DNA from: Helianthus annuus | Lineage: Eukaryota; Streptophyta; Magnoliopsida; Asterales; Asteraceae | Assembly: GCF_002127325.2 (NCBI RefSeq) | Contig: NC_035448.2 | Coordinates: 126,702,561 to 126,766,560, forward strand | Direction of reading: 5' to 3' | Length of the DNA stretch: 64,000 nucleotides | Shown here: positions 47,830 through 60,388 of the stretch, in pieces | How the letters are laid out: every line of letters begins with the position of its first letter | Numbering within the stretch: the stretch's first letter is position 1 | The notes under the pieces: generated by a model | The model's input: the letters and a program-made list of their open reading frames with translations, nothing else | What the model was told of the DNA's origin: nothing | Database searches by the model: none | Translations under genes and position numbers: made by a program

Positions 47830-49277
47830 ATTTGATTATGTTTTACCTAGGTTTTTAAATAAACCATCTTTGGCGTTTAGACGGAATATAATCCTTCATA
47901 TTTATTAGACAGGGGACATAAGTCACGACTGTCAATGTCGTACCGACATTTTATATAGCACAAGGGCTTGTTCCAAAGGACTTTTCGATGGCACAGATGC
48001 CTTGTCACTAGGGAAATTTTAAAACATAATCAATGATTCCTTTGGATCGGAAAATTTCATAGTTCATTGTCTTGACAAGAAGTTATGAAATAAAACTATC
48101 TTTTTCATGTATACATCTTTACCCGTAGGTATACATCCCAAATGGATGTTTAGATGTGTACATCATGTTCGACGTTTATTAGCCATGATTCCTATTGATC
48201 ACTTAGGCTAAATAAGGGGTTTGAAAGTTCCTAATATAAAGATGACAAGTGTGATTTTATCGCATCACTGTTGTCGGGAGTGTTAACACGTTTTCAGGTG
48301 TTAATAAGGATCTGAATCTCTTTTAAACAGGTTTTACCATCTTAGCCAGGTCTTTAATGACATTCAAGCTAGGTTATACCTTTTAAGATTCTTTTTAATA
48401 CATATACTAGCAGAAAAGGAATAATATTTATTTTATTCAGGATTTTCATTATAATTATCCTATATTTAATTAAAATATAATTATGGCATAAAAAGGCAAA
48501 GTCACGTAGATAGATTTAATTATTAAACCAGGATTTTACAGAATCAAGGTATTAAGGTTGAATCAAAGTTCATTACCTTTTCCTGACAGGGAGTTGTAGG
48601 CTACCACTGTCTTTAGTCCCAGAGGACGTTAGTTATAGCCCGTGGACACTTCATCCTTAAGGGATGATTATATAAATAAGGGAATTTAGAATAACCCTTT
48701 TTAATAATGACTTATGTGATTTTATCGAATCACACTTTGTCAAGCATATTAACATGCTTTCTGATGTTAACAAGGTTTTGAATCCTTCGAATAGGTTGTA
48801 CCATCTTGGCCATATCTGCAATGACATTTAGGCTAGGTTTTACCATTTTGGCCATGTCTGTAATGACAATTAGGCTAGGTTTTACCTTTAAGATTATTTT
48901 AATATTAAACGCAGAGCAATCCTAAATTGAGATGTTAACAAGGATCTGAATCTAACCGAGGAACTACTCTCTTGGCCCTGTCTTAAGGTGACACATGGCT
49001 AGGTCTTGTCCTTTTAGATTTTGCCATTTTATCATAATGGTAGATCTTATAAAAGAAAGGATATTATAATAGAAATGGTTGCCCTAAATGGGACTTCTAA
49101 CTGAAATGACTTGCCCATGCAAGGGCTAATCAGAAAAATAACAAGGAAACAAATAAGAACAAAATAAAACAAATTAAGATTAGTCCTATGTTCTTTGTCT
49201 AGACTCGAGAATCAAAAAATGTGCAATTGTGTAACTGAGATTAAACACAAAAGGCTAGTGTTTAATTCACTCAGTGT
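47830..49277 (-). other. Element D leader region, no gene seen
   Basis: About 1.4 kb between the primer site and the first ORF. It contains imperfect repeats such as GGCTAGGTTTTACC with TTGGCCATGTCTGTAATGAC (48340-48900), occurring three or four times. No coding motif is visible. Confidence 0.6.
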
Positions 49278-49294
49278 TGGCTCTGATACCAACC
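49278..49294 (-). other. Element D primer binding site
   Basis: The minus strand reads GGTTGGTATCAGAGCCA directly after the 5' LTR, the initiator tRNA-Met type. It fixes the orientation of the element. Confidence 0.85.
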
Positions 49295-52200
49295 TGTCAC
49301 ACCCCTATTTTCCACGTGTCACCGGTGGGCCCGGTGGGGAGTATCGTGACGTAATTGATATCATCATAGTCAAACAACACAACATATAAATGCAGAGCGG
49401 AAGTAAAAGATAGATTTATTTCAACTGAATAAATTGTAATGTTTAAGTATCACAAAACAGTCGAAACAGATCCACAGGCGGATCAAATAAAAAGGAAACT
49501 GTTCAACAGACTTTGACATCTAAAGCTTGCGAGACTTGAGTAATGATGCCTGGAGTAGCCAACCTATTTCGTCTAGTACCTGCACTTAGCCTTTTTGGAA
49601 AATACGTCAGTTTGCACTGGTAAATACAACTTAACTGACTCATTTTGAAAAGAGTTTGAAAATTGATTTGAATGCACTTCGGCAAAAATATTTTATAACT
49701 TGGGACAATTATTCAAAATAATCTTGTATACAGTTTTACTCATTTGTCGTCCAGTAGGGCCGGTTGCAAAGCCGGACTTAAGTTAACTGACACGCCACAG
49801 GTATAATGCCCACAAGGTCGATTCCTTATAGTGGGATACCAGTTTTTACATAATGCATCTGTCAGGTGTACGCCTACACCCCGTGCTTAGGTCGTGGCCA
49901 TTTCTTTGAATGATGCCAAGGATATCCGGGACATGGTCATTTAACCCCCAAGGGCCATACACCAAATAATACATATCAAACAGGTTATGTAAATACATCA
50001 ATCACAATACGATTTAAATGACTACATACACCCGACCAAGCGGTACTTTTATAGTACCGTATCCCAAGCCCGTATAGGGAAAATAAGTTAAGGGTATTTA
50101 CCTGAGCAAAGTATAATTCAAATACAGCAAGTGCACGTAGCTTTTACTGGGCTCCTAATCTGGAACGAAGGTTTTTAATAACCTATTAGAATCCTAACGG
50201 GTCTTTAATTAAGCCTTGGCTTGGACCGGTTAGTTTTCAAAAGGAAGACACGGTTCAAACACATGATAAAGCGAAGACCGGTTTAGAATGTGGTTTTGAC
50301 CCGACAAGCTTGCATGCTTCTTTAATATGGGTAACTTAAACACATTCTGGATTTTGAGATAAAAATGATATGGTTTGACCCGTTTCGGCTAATATATGCA
50401 AACTAGTTACATAAGCCGATCCGAACGCGAAACGTGCGTAACGAGTAACCACAAGAGTTATATACAAGTTTCCTAAGTTAATACGCCTTAAATATATTGT
50501 GACATCAGTAAGATATCTTCTATTATGCCCCATATGAATGTAAACTCAAATTATGCCCCGCAAGGGCATTTTGGTCATTTAAAAGGTTATAAAAGAGTTT
50601 ATACATAATTCTGAGTTTCGGGTCTGATGTAATCAGTAAAAATACTTAATTTACTAAGTTATATCAGTAGGTTATAACTTATATGTGAAATTTATCACTT
50701 ATAACCAAACTATGCATTTTAAGGGCATTTTGGTAATTTCACATAGGCTTAAAAGGTCAAAACTGGAAATCTGAGTTTAAGACTTTTGCTTACTGCTAAA
50801 GTATAAAAATTTACTTAAAACATCAGTAGGTACCAAGTCTTATATATCTAAAATGGTTTTAATATATACTATGCGTTAAAAACGCTTAAAAGGCGATTTT
50901 GGGCTAATTCCGGGTTTTATAAGGAAAGCTGATATTTTTATTATTCCAGAAGGCTCAAAATAATTTATTTATCATATTAGATCAGTAGAAAAAAGTTTGG
51001 GGTCAAAAGGATTTGTAGAACTCATTTTATAGCCCAAAAGGGCAAAACCGGCAATAACCGAATCAAGCTTAGAACTCTATGTTATGCTCAGCCTAAAAAC
51101 AAATAAAAATATTCAAAAATCCCAAAATATTATATAACATTTGTGGGTAAAAAGTTTGGTATCAAAAATTAGGTTTAGATAGGCTATATGCTAATTATTT
51201 GGTTTAATTACTAAAAAGCTTTCTAATTACGCTAATGAGCATAACTCCTAATCTAGACCTCAAACTGATGTCAAATTTTAGGGACAAGTCTATAAATCAG
51301 TAGTGAAGGTTTCTATTCTTTCACTTTATCAAAAATCACATTTTAAGATGATAAGGGCATAATAGTCAACATTTAAGCATTTAACGGAATCATGCATATG
51401 AATCGGATAACTAATGAACCAAGTTGTATAATCTCAGAGGGTTATACTTATAGGTAACTTGGTCCTAATAAGGCTCTAAGGCATTCTTAAATCATGCTTA
51501 AACGGGTCAGAACTGAAAGTCAAAGCATAAGTCAAATTATGCGACTTTCGGTCCCGAACCGAGCCTAAACTGAAAATTGTCGAGTTGAACATGTTTAGAC
51601 ATGTTCTTACATTAATTACCAAGTTATATTAATGATAAAATAGGTTGCGTAGCCTTTATATTGCTAATTATGAATTTATTTGAAAATAGGCTTCCTGTTG
51701 ACTTTTTATAATCAAGTTTGACTCGACAATTAACCTAGTTAGAGTGGAAATCAGAGAATACCCTTTTAAGGGTTTATTGCCCACATAATTACCAACTCAT
51801 AGGTACTTTCAATTTGAATTTTGACTGAAGGGATTAAGATTAATGATGAAGTCAAATCTTAATTATGACGGTTTGACTTTACGCTAAATAACTAAGCTAA
51901 ACTGAATTAAGAAAGGTTAAATACACTTACAATAGTCCTAAGCACGACTAATGATCACTAGGAATGAGTCTTGAGCTCCAGGAACCTCCAATAAGTGAGT
52001 TGTGAAGTTTACAAGTGAATGAGCAATGAAGAACCCAAATTCATGGCCTTTATATAGGTTTCTTGATGCAATTTGATCATGCCAAACAAGTCTAGGATTG
52101 ATTCCAGATCATTACAAGTGTCCCTAGGCCTTAATATACCATCAAACAAGCCCCATGTATTGAATACAAGGCTTCTAAGTCGGTTTAACCTGCTGAACTT

Positions 52201-52891
52201 ATAGCTGTCCATGAAATCTGACCAGCTAAGGCCGTCGCGCTACGTGACGGAAGAAGAGGATGTTGGTGGCGTAGTGCCACCATGTAGATGATCAGGTCAA
52301 CAAGTTTCAGAATTTACATTTTGGCCCTTGGTCCTTTTTAAAGTGGTTTTAAGTGTTTTTCTTGCACTTTTGGCCCTCTAACCTTACTTTTAAGGGTCTT
52401 AGGACTTATACAAACTTGGTTAAGTCCTTGTTTAACCTTGTGGTCATCCATAAGGCCTTAGAATTCAACGTTGACGCTTTCAACCCCTCGCATACGAATT
52501 TTATCATAACTTTCTCATACGTTAACGAAACTTTATGAAATTTTTATCACACATTCTAGTGAGCAAAATTTATCGTTACAAAGCTTCAGGTTTGCTAAAA
52601 GGTCACTCAGAGGTATACTTTAAACATGTTGACACATTTAACCCCTGTAGTTTGTAATCTCACTTTCTTTCATTTTTAGCTTCGTATGATCCATGATTTA
52701 TTCGTTTAAAGGTATAAACATCATGTAGGGTCATTGAAAGATATATTTATTCATTGTTGACACTTTGAATCCTTTTGTGCACATAGATTCCTTGTTTGTC
52801 AACTTTAGTCCCTCTAAATCAATCTTTTACACGTTTTAAGTCCATGACACGTGTCGATATATTATTGGACATAAATTTTCGAGGTGTTACA
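49295..52891 (-). repeat. Element D 5' LTR, 3.6 kb
   Basis: On the minus strand a CTATATAAAGGCC promoter box lies at 52057-52045. About 120 bases on, a donor-like ATTG/TAAGTGTA (GTAAGTG from 51930) is seen. The small ORFs are LTR by-products. Confidence 0.85.
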
Positions 52892-52896
52892 GGCAG

Positions 52897-53371
52897 TTGG
52901 ATTATGTGATGGAAACGAGGTTAGTAAAATGTTTAGCTTGTGATTATAAGTAAGAATTGGTATATCGAATGTTTATGGTATGCGTATAATGATACGTCGA
53001 CCTTTCTATGAATATGAAATGTAAGTAGAAGGGACGTTAGTAACGGGATGTTAGGGTTTGCTCGTGGTGAACAGAATGAAATAATGTATATGATATAATA
53101 ATAGAATGACATAAATCATAGAAAGAGAAAATGACACTAATAAGAGCTCTGGAAAAGTTTCCAACCTTTCATGTGTTTGTGAAGGTAAAGTTTGCTTAAT
53201 TTAAGTAAGTAGGTACAATGCGTACAATTACATTTAGTTATGAGTAAAATTTTAGCCAAGATCTTGAATGTATTCATATTGTATTACGCACTCTGAATGG
53301 GTACAAAGAAAATGTAAGAGTAAGAATGAGCAAGGTTTCGGGGACGAAACCTCTTTTAAGGAGGGTAGACT
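52897..53371 (+). other. Element A interior, right part, with stem-loop and polypurine tract
   Basis: No ORF of note. At 53334-53351 GGTTTCG-GGGA-CGAAACC folds as a perfect 7-bp stem with a 4-nt loop, followed by TCTTTTAAGGAGGGTAGACT and the right LTR of A. Confidence 0.75.
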
Positions 53372-54892
53372 TGTAACGCCCCAAAACTCGAATTACTAAA
53401 TTTACTAGTGTGACCCCATGTTTAATAAAATGGAGTGTAATAACTAGGTTATTATACCTAGTCAAATGTTTAGCAAGACACACAAGGGAACAAACTAGAG
53501 GGACCAAAGATGAACAATGAGAAAGTTATTTTTTAATTAACAAACCAAACACACACACAACACACACATCTGGTGCGTGTTCGAGAAGGAGCCAGGAGCT
53601 CCTTGAGAGCTCAAAACCCTATAACTCAATTAAATCACCAAATTGAAGGGTGAATCGAGTCCCAAATTCACAACCGAACATGAAAGTGTGATCACCTTCA
53701 CAAGGGGATCGTAAGGAATGTCTTAAATCTAAGATTGGTGATCATGTGTGAAGTGGGTTATGTTCTAATTCGTGAGTTAATATGAAATTGATCATGTATA
53801 AGGGTTAGAATCATCATATAGAACATAGGTTATGTATGGTTTGTGTTAATTTGATGTTTAGGGGTGAAACCCGTTTGTTATGGTGAGGATGATGACTTGA
53901 ATCACCACCTATGTCCAATTCTTGTTGAAAGATCGATGTATTATGTGGGTATGACGAATTGTTGTTAGATAAATTGAATAAAATGTGATGATAATATGTT
54001 TGATGTTTAATTTTAAATACTACATGTTGATTAGTAGAAGGATTTGATGAACTATGTATGAATTTAGAAGATTATTCATAAATTAGTTGTACGTTATGCT
54101 TAAAAGGTGGTACGCACACCAAGCATATGATAAAATGTATATAGTGTCGTCCATATAGTATATTATGATGTTACGAGTATAGGATGATAAGTCGATAGTT
54201 AAATATGGTTAATAATGACTCTTGAAAGTCAACTAAGTATAAGAAACATGATTTGACTCGTTGTCGTAAAGGTAGGATTATAGGAAATCGTATGGTACAT
54301 GTTATAGCAATACGTGTTCAATGTAATGACATGATGAATTACATGAGTGTAACCGGATATGGATATGATATTATGAGTTATGTTTGTTAGGAATAACTAA
54401 TGAAAGTTAAATGTGAAATATGCGATTGATATGATTGTTAACATGTACAAATGAGTATGCTAATAAGAGCGTGATTTCGATGAAATGGAAGTATAGGATC
54501 ACGTCGAGACGGGCTCAAGCACGAGGTGTTAACGGGCCAAGAGGAGGCAAGGGATCCGATATGAGCACGGATGCATAAGGTAAGTGATTTCCGTAATCAC
54601 TTCTTAGTTTGTTTAAGTAATATAATGTTTTAATTAATTAAACATGATGTTTGAGGTCAAATATGTGTTGAAGTCTTTCGTCGTAAATGATGGGATTAAA
54701 GTTGACTAAAACGCCCTTGATGGGTGCATTGGGCAAACGATCTTAAAAGTAGTTTAGAAACACGCTATTCGATTAGTGTAATGTTTTGGTCAAGTATGAA
54801 AGTGGGGAGTATGGTTTTGTAAGTCATAGACCATTTAATGCACAAACACCTTAACGGGTCAAAATAAACTTTTGAGCGAAAATGGGTGGAAA
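53372..54892 (+). repeat. Element A right (3') LTR, left half
   Basis: It matches the LTR at 14461 from TGTAACGCCCC until GGGTGGAA at 54892, where element E begins. The other half of this LTR is beyond the window. Confidence 0.88.
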
Positions 54893-57800
54893 TGTGACAA
54901 CCCTCACAAAACCAAGTATCCGTACGACTTAATTTGCTATTAACTGTTGCCTAATTACTGTGCTTAACTGAGATTTCTGATAAACTGCTACTTGATTGTT
55001 GATACATGTACATGTCTGCATCATACTTTGATTTTTCCTGTCACTACATTATTTATTTACTGAACTCTAGTGACAAACTTGATGCACAAGAAGCACAGTA
55101 GCACTAAACGGATACACAGTGAACATGCTGATATAGCCAGCATCAGGCAGACACTGCCTCTAAAGGCCTGAATGAGCCAGAATTATTTTACTACACCCAT
55201 AGTGTGTGTAAGGATACAAGGGTTGTATGATTACGTCTCTAGGGATAAGATATAGAGATTTGGATGTGCCTAAAACATACTTTAAGCACGAAACACAGCA
55301 CTTTTATTTACACACTAGCTTCTAGCTAATTAATAAAGTGCCAAAATACAAGGAATTATTCCTGACACTTTGCTGAATAAATTGTGTCGCTAAAAATATT
55401 ACTTACGACGCTTAAAGGATATCTTAAGCACTTTAACGGATTCCTATCCAACCGAACAACCGGACAATACCCGGAACATAAAAATATTGCCAGAATTATT
55501 GTTAGTATTTTTCTGAGCCAGTTAGGGTCCCTGATTACCCTAACACCCGCCTTTTAACGCATTAAACGACTAACGAGGTTAGACCTTAAAGTTAACCGAC
55601 TTAACCAAACTAAACCATAACTGAGCAGTCGAAAACGAACCGGATGTCATTACATCCTAATGAAATCGGCCAAGGTGATGTGACAAGAGAGTACAACCTT
55701 TTTATTATTTTAATGGAGTTCGTGGATATCTAGACGACTCGAGAACCGTTGGACGAAAGCACCTAGAATTCTCTATTTAAACTCACCTCTCTCACACACT
55801 CAAACACACACAAGATCACCAACACATCTCTCTCTCTCCCTTGCCCTCTCCTCTCGGCCGAACACTCACACAACCATCCATCCATTTTCGAGTTCGTGTC
55901 TCTTCATTCCAAGTGCATTCAAGTCTTGAGGATCACGTATAAGGAAGCCGGAAGCAAACGGAAGTTGAAGGACCTCACTACGTTGCTTTTATCCACACAG
56001 TTTTCGACTAGAATCTTCCCTAGCCCCGAGCTAGAGGTATATTGTTTAAAACTCGTTTTTAGTCGTGTCTAAAGTGGTTAAAAGGATTTTTATCGGTTAA
56101 ATATCGGTAACCCGCTTCATGAATCTTTAAAGTCTACTAAAAAGTGAAAATCGTTGGATAAAAGAACATAACGCGTGTAAATGTCGTAGTATTTGAATAT
56201 GTTGGTTTTTATGGCCCGATCTACGATGTGGTGGCTCTCATCATCGTTTAACCCGACTTTGTTAGGATCACGTATCTTGACATACACTTGTTTCTTTTGT
56301 ACAAAGGGTTAAAAGGTGAAACTCCACCACACGGGGAAACATGAACTTGTGTAAAAGTGTTTTAACATGAAAAATAGTATTTAAAACGAGCCGATCTACG
56401 AATGTACAAGTGGTATATTCGTAGGACCGGGTGTCGAGAAAATCATGTTTTACAAAAGTGGATAACATGTTAATAAAAGACGATTTCTATACACTACAAG
56501 TGTAAAAAACACTTGTGAAACGAAAGACCCGACAAAATAACAATTTTTATAAAAATTGTCGGAAGTTGTAAAGTGTGATTTGTCCCAAAAACGGGGTTTT
56601 TGCAAGAATAAACTATTTTATACATAGATCCACTAAATATAACGAGATCTACATAATAGTTTTAGAAAAACTACAAGTTCATGTAATATTGTGATTTTAC
56701 ATACTAGTCTACAAGTTTGAAGTGTTGAAACTTGCTGATTGTGTTGGAAATTGATTGTTTGGAATAAAAGAAGTGATTTTGTAAAAGAAAATGATACGCT
56801 TGAAAGCGTGGCCACCTCCAGTTACAGGGGAAACTCTGGCGAAATTTTCTAAAAATATAACACTTAGAATTATTTACAAGTGTTAGACTACTTTTGACAT
56901 GTTTTCAAACTATATTTCGCCACAACTTTATTTATAAATAATCGGAGGTGGGATTTTCACAAAACTAAACGTGATAAGTATATATCCGGTAAATATATTT
57001 TGTCACAACACTGTTTATGATTATTTTGTGAAAATGTATAAATATTATTTTTAGAGTAAAAATAATATTTACTAACTTGTCAAACCCAAAATAATACCAA
57101 CGCTTATACAACAAGCATAAAAGTTACAACGGTAATTTCTATTACCACCTAATCATTAAAACGTAACTTACGCATTACGCGGAAATATTCACCGACACGT
57201 ATGTTGTCAACGTATTATTTTGGAAAGTATTATGTAAAGAGAAAATATATTATTTTTGAGAAAAATAATTATATTTTGGAATGAGAAATAAAAATATATT
57301 AAGTGGGACTTAATGAGATAGTATAAATACACATGTATTTAAATCCCCCATCCTTGGGAAGGAAAGTAAAATACCAAGTATGTACACGAAACGGTTGTCT
57401 AACCGTCTCCTAAAAATATAAGTTATAAAGCTAAGGCACGGCCATCCGTCTAATAGAATTAGCACCTGTAGGTCGTTGCACAGCTTCGGATATTCGGATT
57501 TCTTGGTAGAGATACGCATTCACTGTGAGTTCATGTCCCCCTTTTCTCTAACTGTTTTCAGTTTACTTAACTGCGGGGGTGAAATACATGTTACTATGAT
57601 TTACGAGTACTTTACAACGGTATGTTTAACGTAAGGAGGTGTTATACGATCATGTGAGTGGATAGGAACAACATGGGGCCATTAGTCCTCATGGAGGGAC
57701 CGAGGGACAGGAGCGGTAGATCTATCTGGGTGTAGCGAGCCCAGCCCCCGGCCAAACTAGAAACGGACCGTGGGGTGACTTTGTCCACATACTTTGCCGT

Positions 57801-58309
57801 GGCGAAATCTGCTAGGTTTGAGTCTCCCTATTTGCACTTCACATATGTCAGTGGCCTTGCAAACCATTGATGATCACAAGTCCTCTTACACTGCTACATA
57901 CCACAACTATTTTTATACTCACAAATGTTTTACATACTCACCTACACGTGAACTCGCTCAACATTATTGTTGATTTTTCAAATCACATGTATTTCAGGAA
58001 ATTAAACGGATCTGGCACGGTATGGAACGTTTTCCGCTGCACTGGTCATGAAGTCATCAGGGTTTAGGGTTATGTCTCTTACCTGGACAAGACACAATCC
58101 CTAAATCACGTTTATGTTTTGTTATAAGTTGTAATGTTACTGAACAAGGTTATGGTTGCATGTTAAAAACACCGGTATTGTATGATGTTTTCAAAAACTT
58201 AATGGATGACTTGCATGGTTTTTAAATTCATATAGCTTTGTTATGATTAAGCTATGGTATTAAGAAGTCACACAAATTAACCACGCTTCCGCAAAGCCAG
58301 GGTGTGACA
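54893..58309 (+). repeat. Element E 5' LTR, 3.4 kb
   Basis: It runs from TGTGACAACCCTC to GCCAGGGTGTGACA, placed by the primer site that follows; the other LTR is outside the window. A TATA-like CTATTTAAAC is at 55773, followed by a CT/CA-rich leader (55780-55870) and a donor-like GAG/GTATAT at 56037. No ORF in it has recognisable features. Confidence 0.8.
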
Positions 58310-58330
58310 GCTTGGTATCAGAGCTCTGAT
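58310..58330 (+). other. Element E primer binding site
   Basis: TTGGTATCAGAGCTCTG follows the LTR, the initiator tRNA-Met type. Confidence 0.85.
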
Positions 58331-58479
58331 CATAGCGAACTAGGATTCTTTCTCGAGTCTAGACTATGATCACTAGGGCTCTCACGAAAACATTTTTCTG
58401 CATACCACTTAAGTCCAGATCCACAAACTTTTTACAAACAAATGTTGAGCACCTTTTATTCATTATTCTAGGCTCAGTC

Positions 58480-58680
58480 TGGGAGGCTGAGGTTCAGGCT
58501 AGTGGGACTAGGAGTGTTGGCTAGTGGGACTAGGAGTGTTGGCTAGTGGGACTAGGAGTGTTGGCTAGTGAGACTAGGAAGGACAGTCTGAGAGGCTGGG
58601 AGGCTAGTGGGACTAGGAGTGTTGGCTAGTGAGACTAGGAAGGACAGTCTGAGAGGCTGGGAGGCTAGTGGGACTATGTG
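58480..58680 (+). repeat. Minisatellite in element E leader
   Basis: Head-to-tail units of GGCTAGTGGGACTAGGAGTG with TT (22 bp) alternate with GGCTAGTGAGACTAGGAAGG and CAGTCTGAGAGGCTGG, giving a partly higher-order array of about seven units. It lies between primer site and extra ORF. Confidence 0.85.
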
Positions 58681-58762
58681 GATTATGTGAATATTATCTG
58701 GTAACTTATGTGACTATTTGATTCACTGATTTTGTGCTTATTCTGTGTTATGTTACAGACCC

Positions 58763-60388
58763 ATGGATTCACCAGCTACAGGTGGATCAGGTACCACTGG
58801 ACCCCTACCGTTAGTGTCAGACGATGTTATGTCTTCGGAGCATGAGGTGCACACCTCAGACTATACTAGCACCGGCGATGACGACTTCCAGCCGTTCGCG
58901 TTACCTGACGGCGCCGATGAGCACGCTGATGATCCCTTACCCTTCGCTTTACCCGAGGGAGCCTATGAGCCCATTGATGGCGACCCTGCTGAGTACCTCC
59001 CTATTGTTGCGATTCCAGCACCGATTCCTCTTGCTTCTTACCCTGCTTATGAGCTTATGCCAGACGCCGATGCCGACGGCGACATCGAGCTTTACGAGGA
59101 CGAGCCATTTGAGGACGAGGATCCTGACGTAGCTCCTCTACCTGCTGGCGGTCTCTTGATGATAGCTGACGTTCCAGCTGGAGACTCGCCCATTCACTCA
59201 CCAGTCCCGGACTCTTTAGAGTCTGTGGCATCTGTACCATCTCGCGGGGCGAGCGCGCAGCAGTTTATTCACGACTCAGACCCTGATCAGGCGTCTTCAG
59301 CTGCCCCTATTCCGAGCTACGCGTTTGAGCATGATGAGATCGAGGATTCTGACCCTGTTTTCCCCTCAGGATTTGATCCTGACCATGATATCGAGTATAT
59401 TCCTATGGATGAGCATATAGAGGACCCTGATGATCCTATCGATCCCATTGATCCAGACTTTGACTTTGACATGGCGTTCGACGACCCCGAGCCTGCCATA
59501 GCCCCAGAGCAGGCAGCTGCTTTTGACCCTTTACCTGAGCATGACCCTGTTCATGCTGATTTTCCTCTTGAGCCTGTTGATGCTGATCCCCCTGTAGATG
59601 TTCCTGTGATCGAGGGCGATCATGTTGCTGCTGATCCCATTGTTCCTTTACCCGTTGGTGACATACCTGCTGATCCTGTTATTGATCCTGTCGATCCTGA
59701 TATTGCACCTGTTGACCCCGTTATTGCTCCTATCGATCCTTTACCCATCGAGCCCGAGCACGCTCTTTTTGCTGAGCACATGGATCCTCCAGATGAGGAG
59801 GCACAGCACGGGTGGATACCGGCGGACGAGGATGTTCCACCGTTTCCCCCACATCACACTGGCACACATCATACTGAGTTCTCTTTTCAGATCCCATCAT
59901 TTATTCCTCCAGCGGGGCCTGGAGAGGGCTCTTCAGCCCACCCTTTCGGTCATGTACCGATGACCATGCCATTCATGCCTCAGATAGCATCTATCCCATC
60001 TTCTGTTGCACCTATCGATCTTACCAGCACGCCATTGCTTTGGTCATCTTCCTCACCGATACCACCCACAGATCCATACCACCCATTTCATTTGGGCCAT
60101 ACTATTGAGGATCTTTTGATGTCGTTTGTACACCAGCACGAGTCTCATTCACAGCGACTCTAGGAGCTCGAGAGAGCTCAGTTGTCTTTTGGTCCGTATC
60201 TTGGTCAGACATCTTCGTCGTTTCAGCCTTTTCGATCATTTCCTCCTGACATTGCTGCCCGACTTTCGACCTTGGAGCAGCAGGTTGCGTCCGTGATCCG
60301 TACACAGCAGGCGATGGAGGAGGACTGGTATCACTTACGCCGCTTACTTTTCGCTCACTTTCCCCCTCCCCCACCCCCATCCGCATAG
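58763..60388 (+). pseudogene. Element E extra ORF upstream of gag, interrupted by one TAG
   Basis: The ATG at 58763 (MDSPATGGSGTTGPLP) follows TGTTACAG by four bases; the frame is open slightly upstream from a GTG. It runs 466 residues to TAG at 60161-60163, then stays open in the same frame to 60388. With the stop read through it would have about 541 codons. Composition is extreme: Asp, Glu, Pro, Ala and Val dominate, with many DPV/DPI and ADP units and few basic residues. The part after the TAG is predicted helical (LEQQVASVIRTQQAM, then WYHLRRLLF) and ends in a Pro run. TAG probably replaced CAG. No family is recognised. It sits where element C has its extra ORF, with 405 bases before gag. 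Confidence 0.7.

Larger units (their letters stand above)
40491..52891 (-). mobile_element. Element D: decayed gypsy retrotransposon, minus orientation
   Basis: TSD GGCAG flanks it (40486-40490, 52892-52896). LTRs are 3596 bp (40491-44086, its 3' LTR) and 3597 bp (49295-52891, its 5' LTR). Orientation comes from the primer site (49278-49294) and polypurine tract (44087-44100), both reading on the minus strand. The interior keeps zinc knuckles, a damaged protease, and scraps of capsid, RT and integrase. Many LTR differences make it clearly older than B or C. Confidence 0.88.
14461..54892 (+). mobile_element. Element A: non-autonomous gypsy-like LTR element, interrupted by B and D
   Basis: Left LTR 14461-17366 and right LTR from 53372 are clear copies of each other. 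Once nested elements B (18127-39333) and D (40491-52891) are set aside, the interior is about 2.4 kb: 17367-18126, 39339-40490 and 52897-53371. It has a tRNA-iMet-type primer site and a polypurine tract but no visible gag or pol. Long LTRs with a non-coding interior describe a LARD-type element. Its right LTR is itself interrupted at 54893 by element E, so its far end and TSD lie outside the window. Confidence 0.8.

Noticed and set aside
40491..52891. Plus-strand orientation for element D
   Set aside because: Primer site next to the right LTR and polypurine tract next to the left LTR both read on the minus strand, as do the protein remnants.
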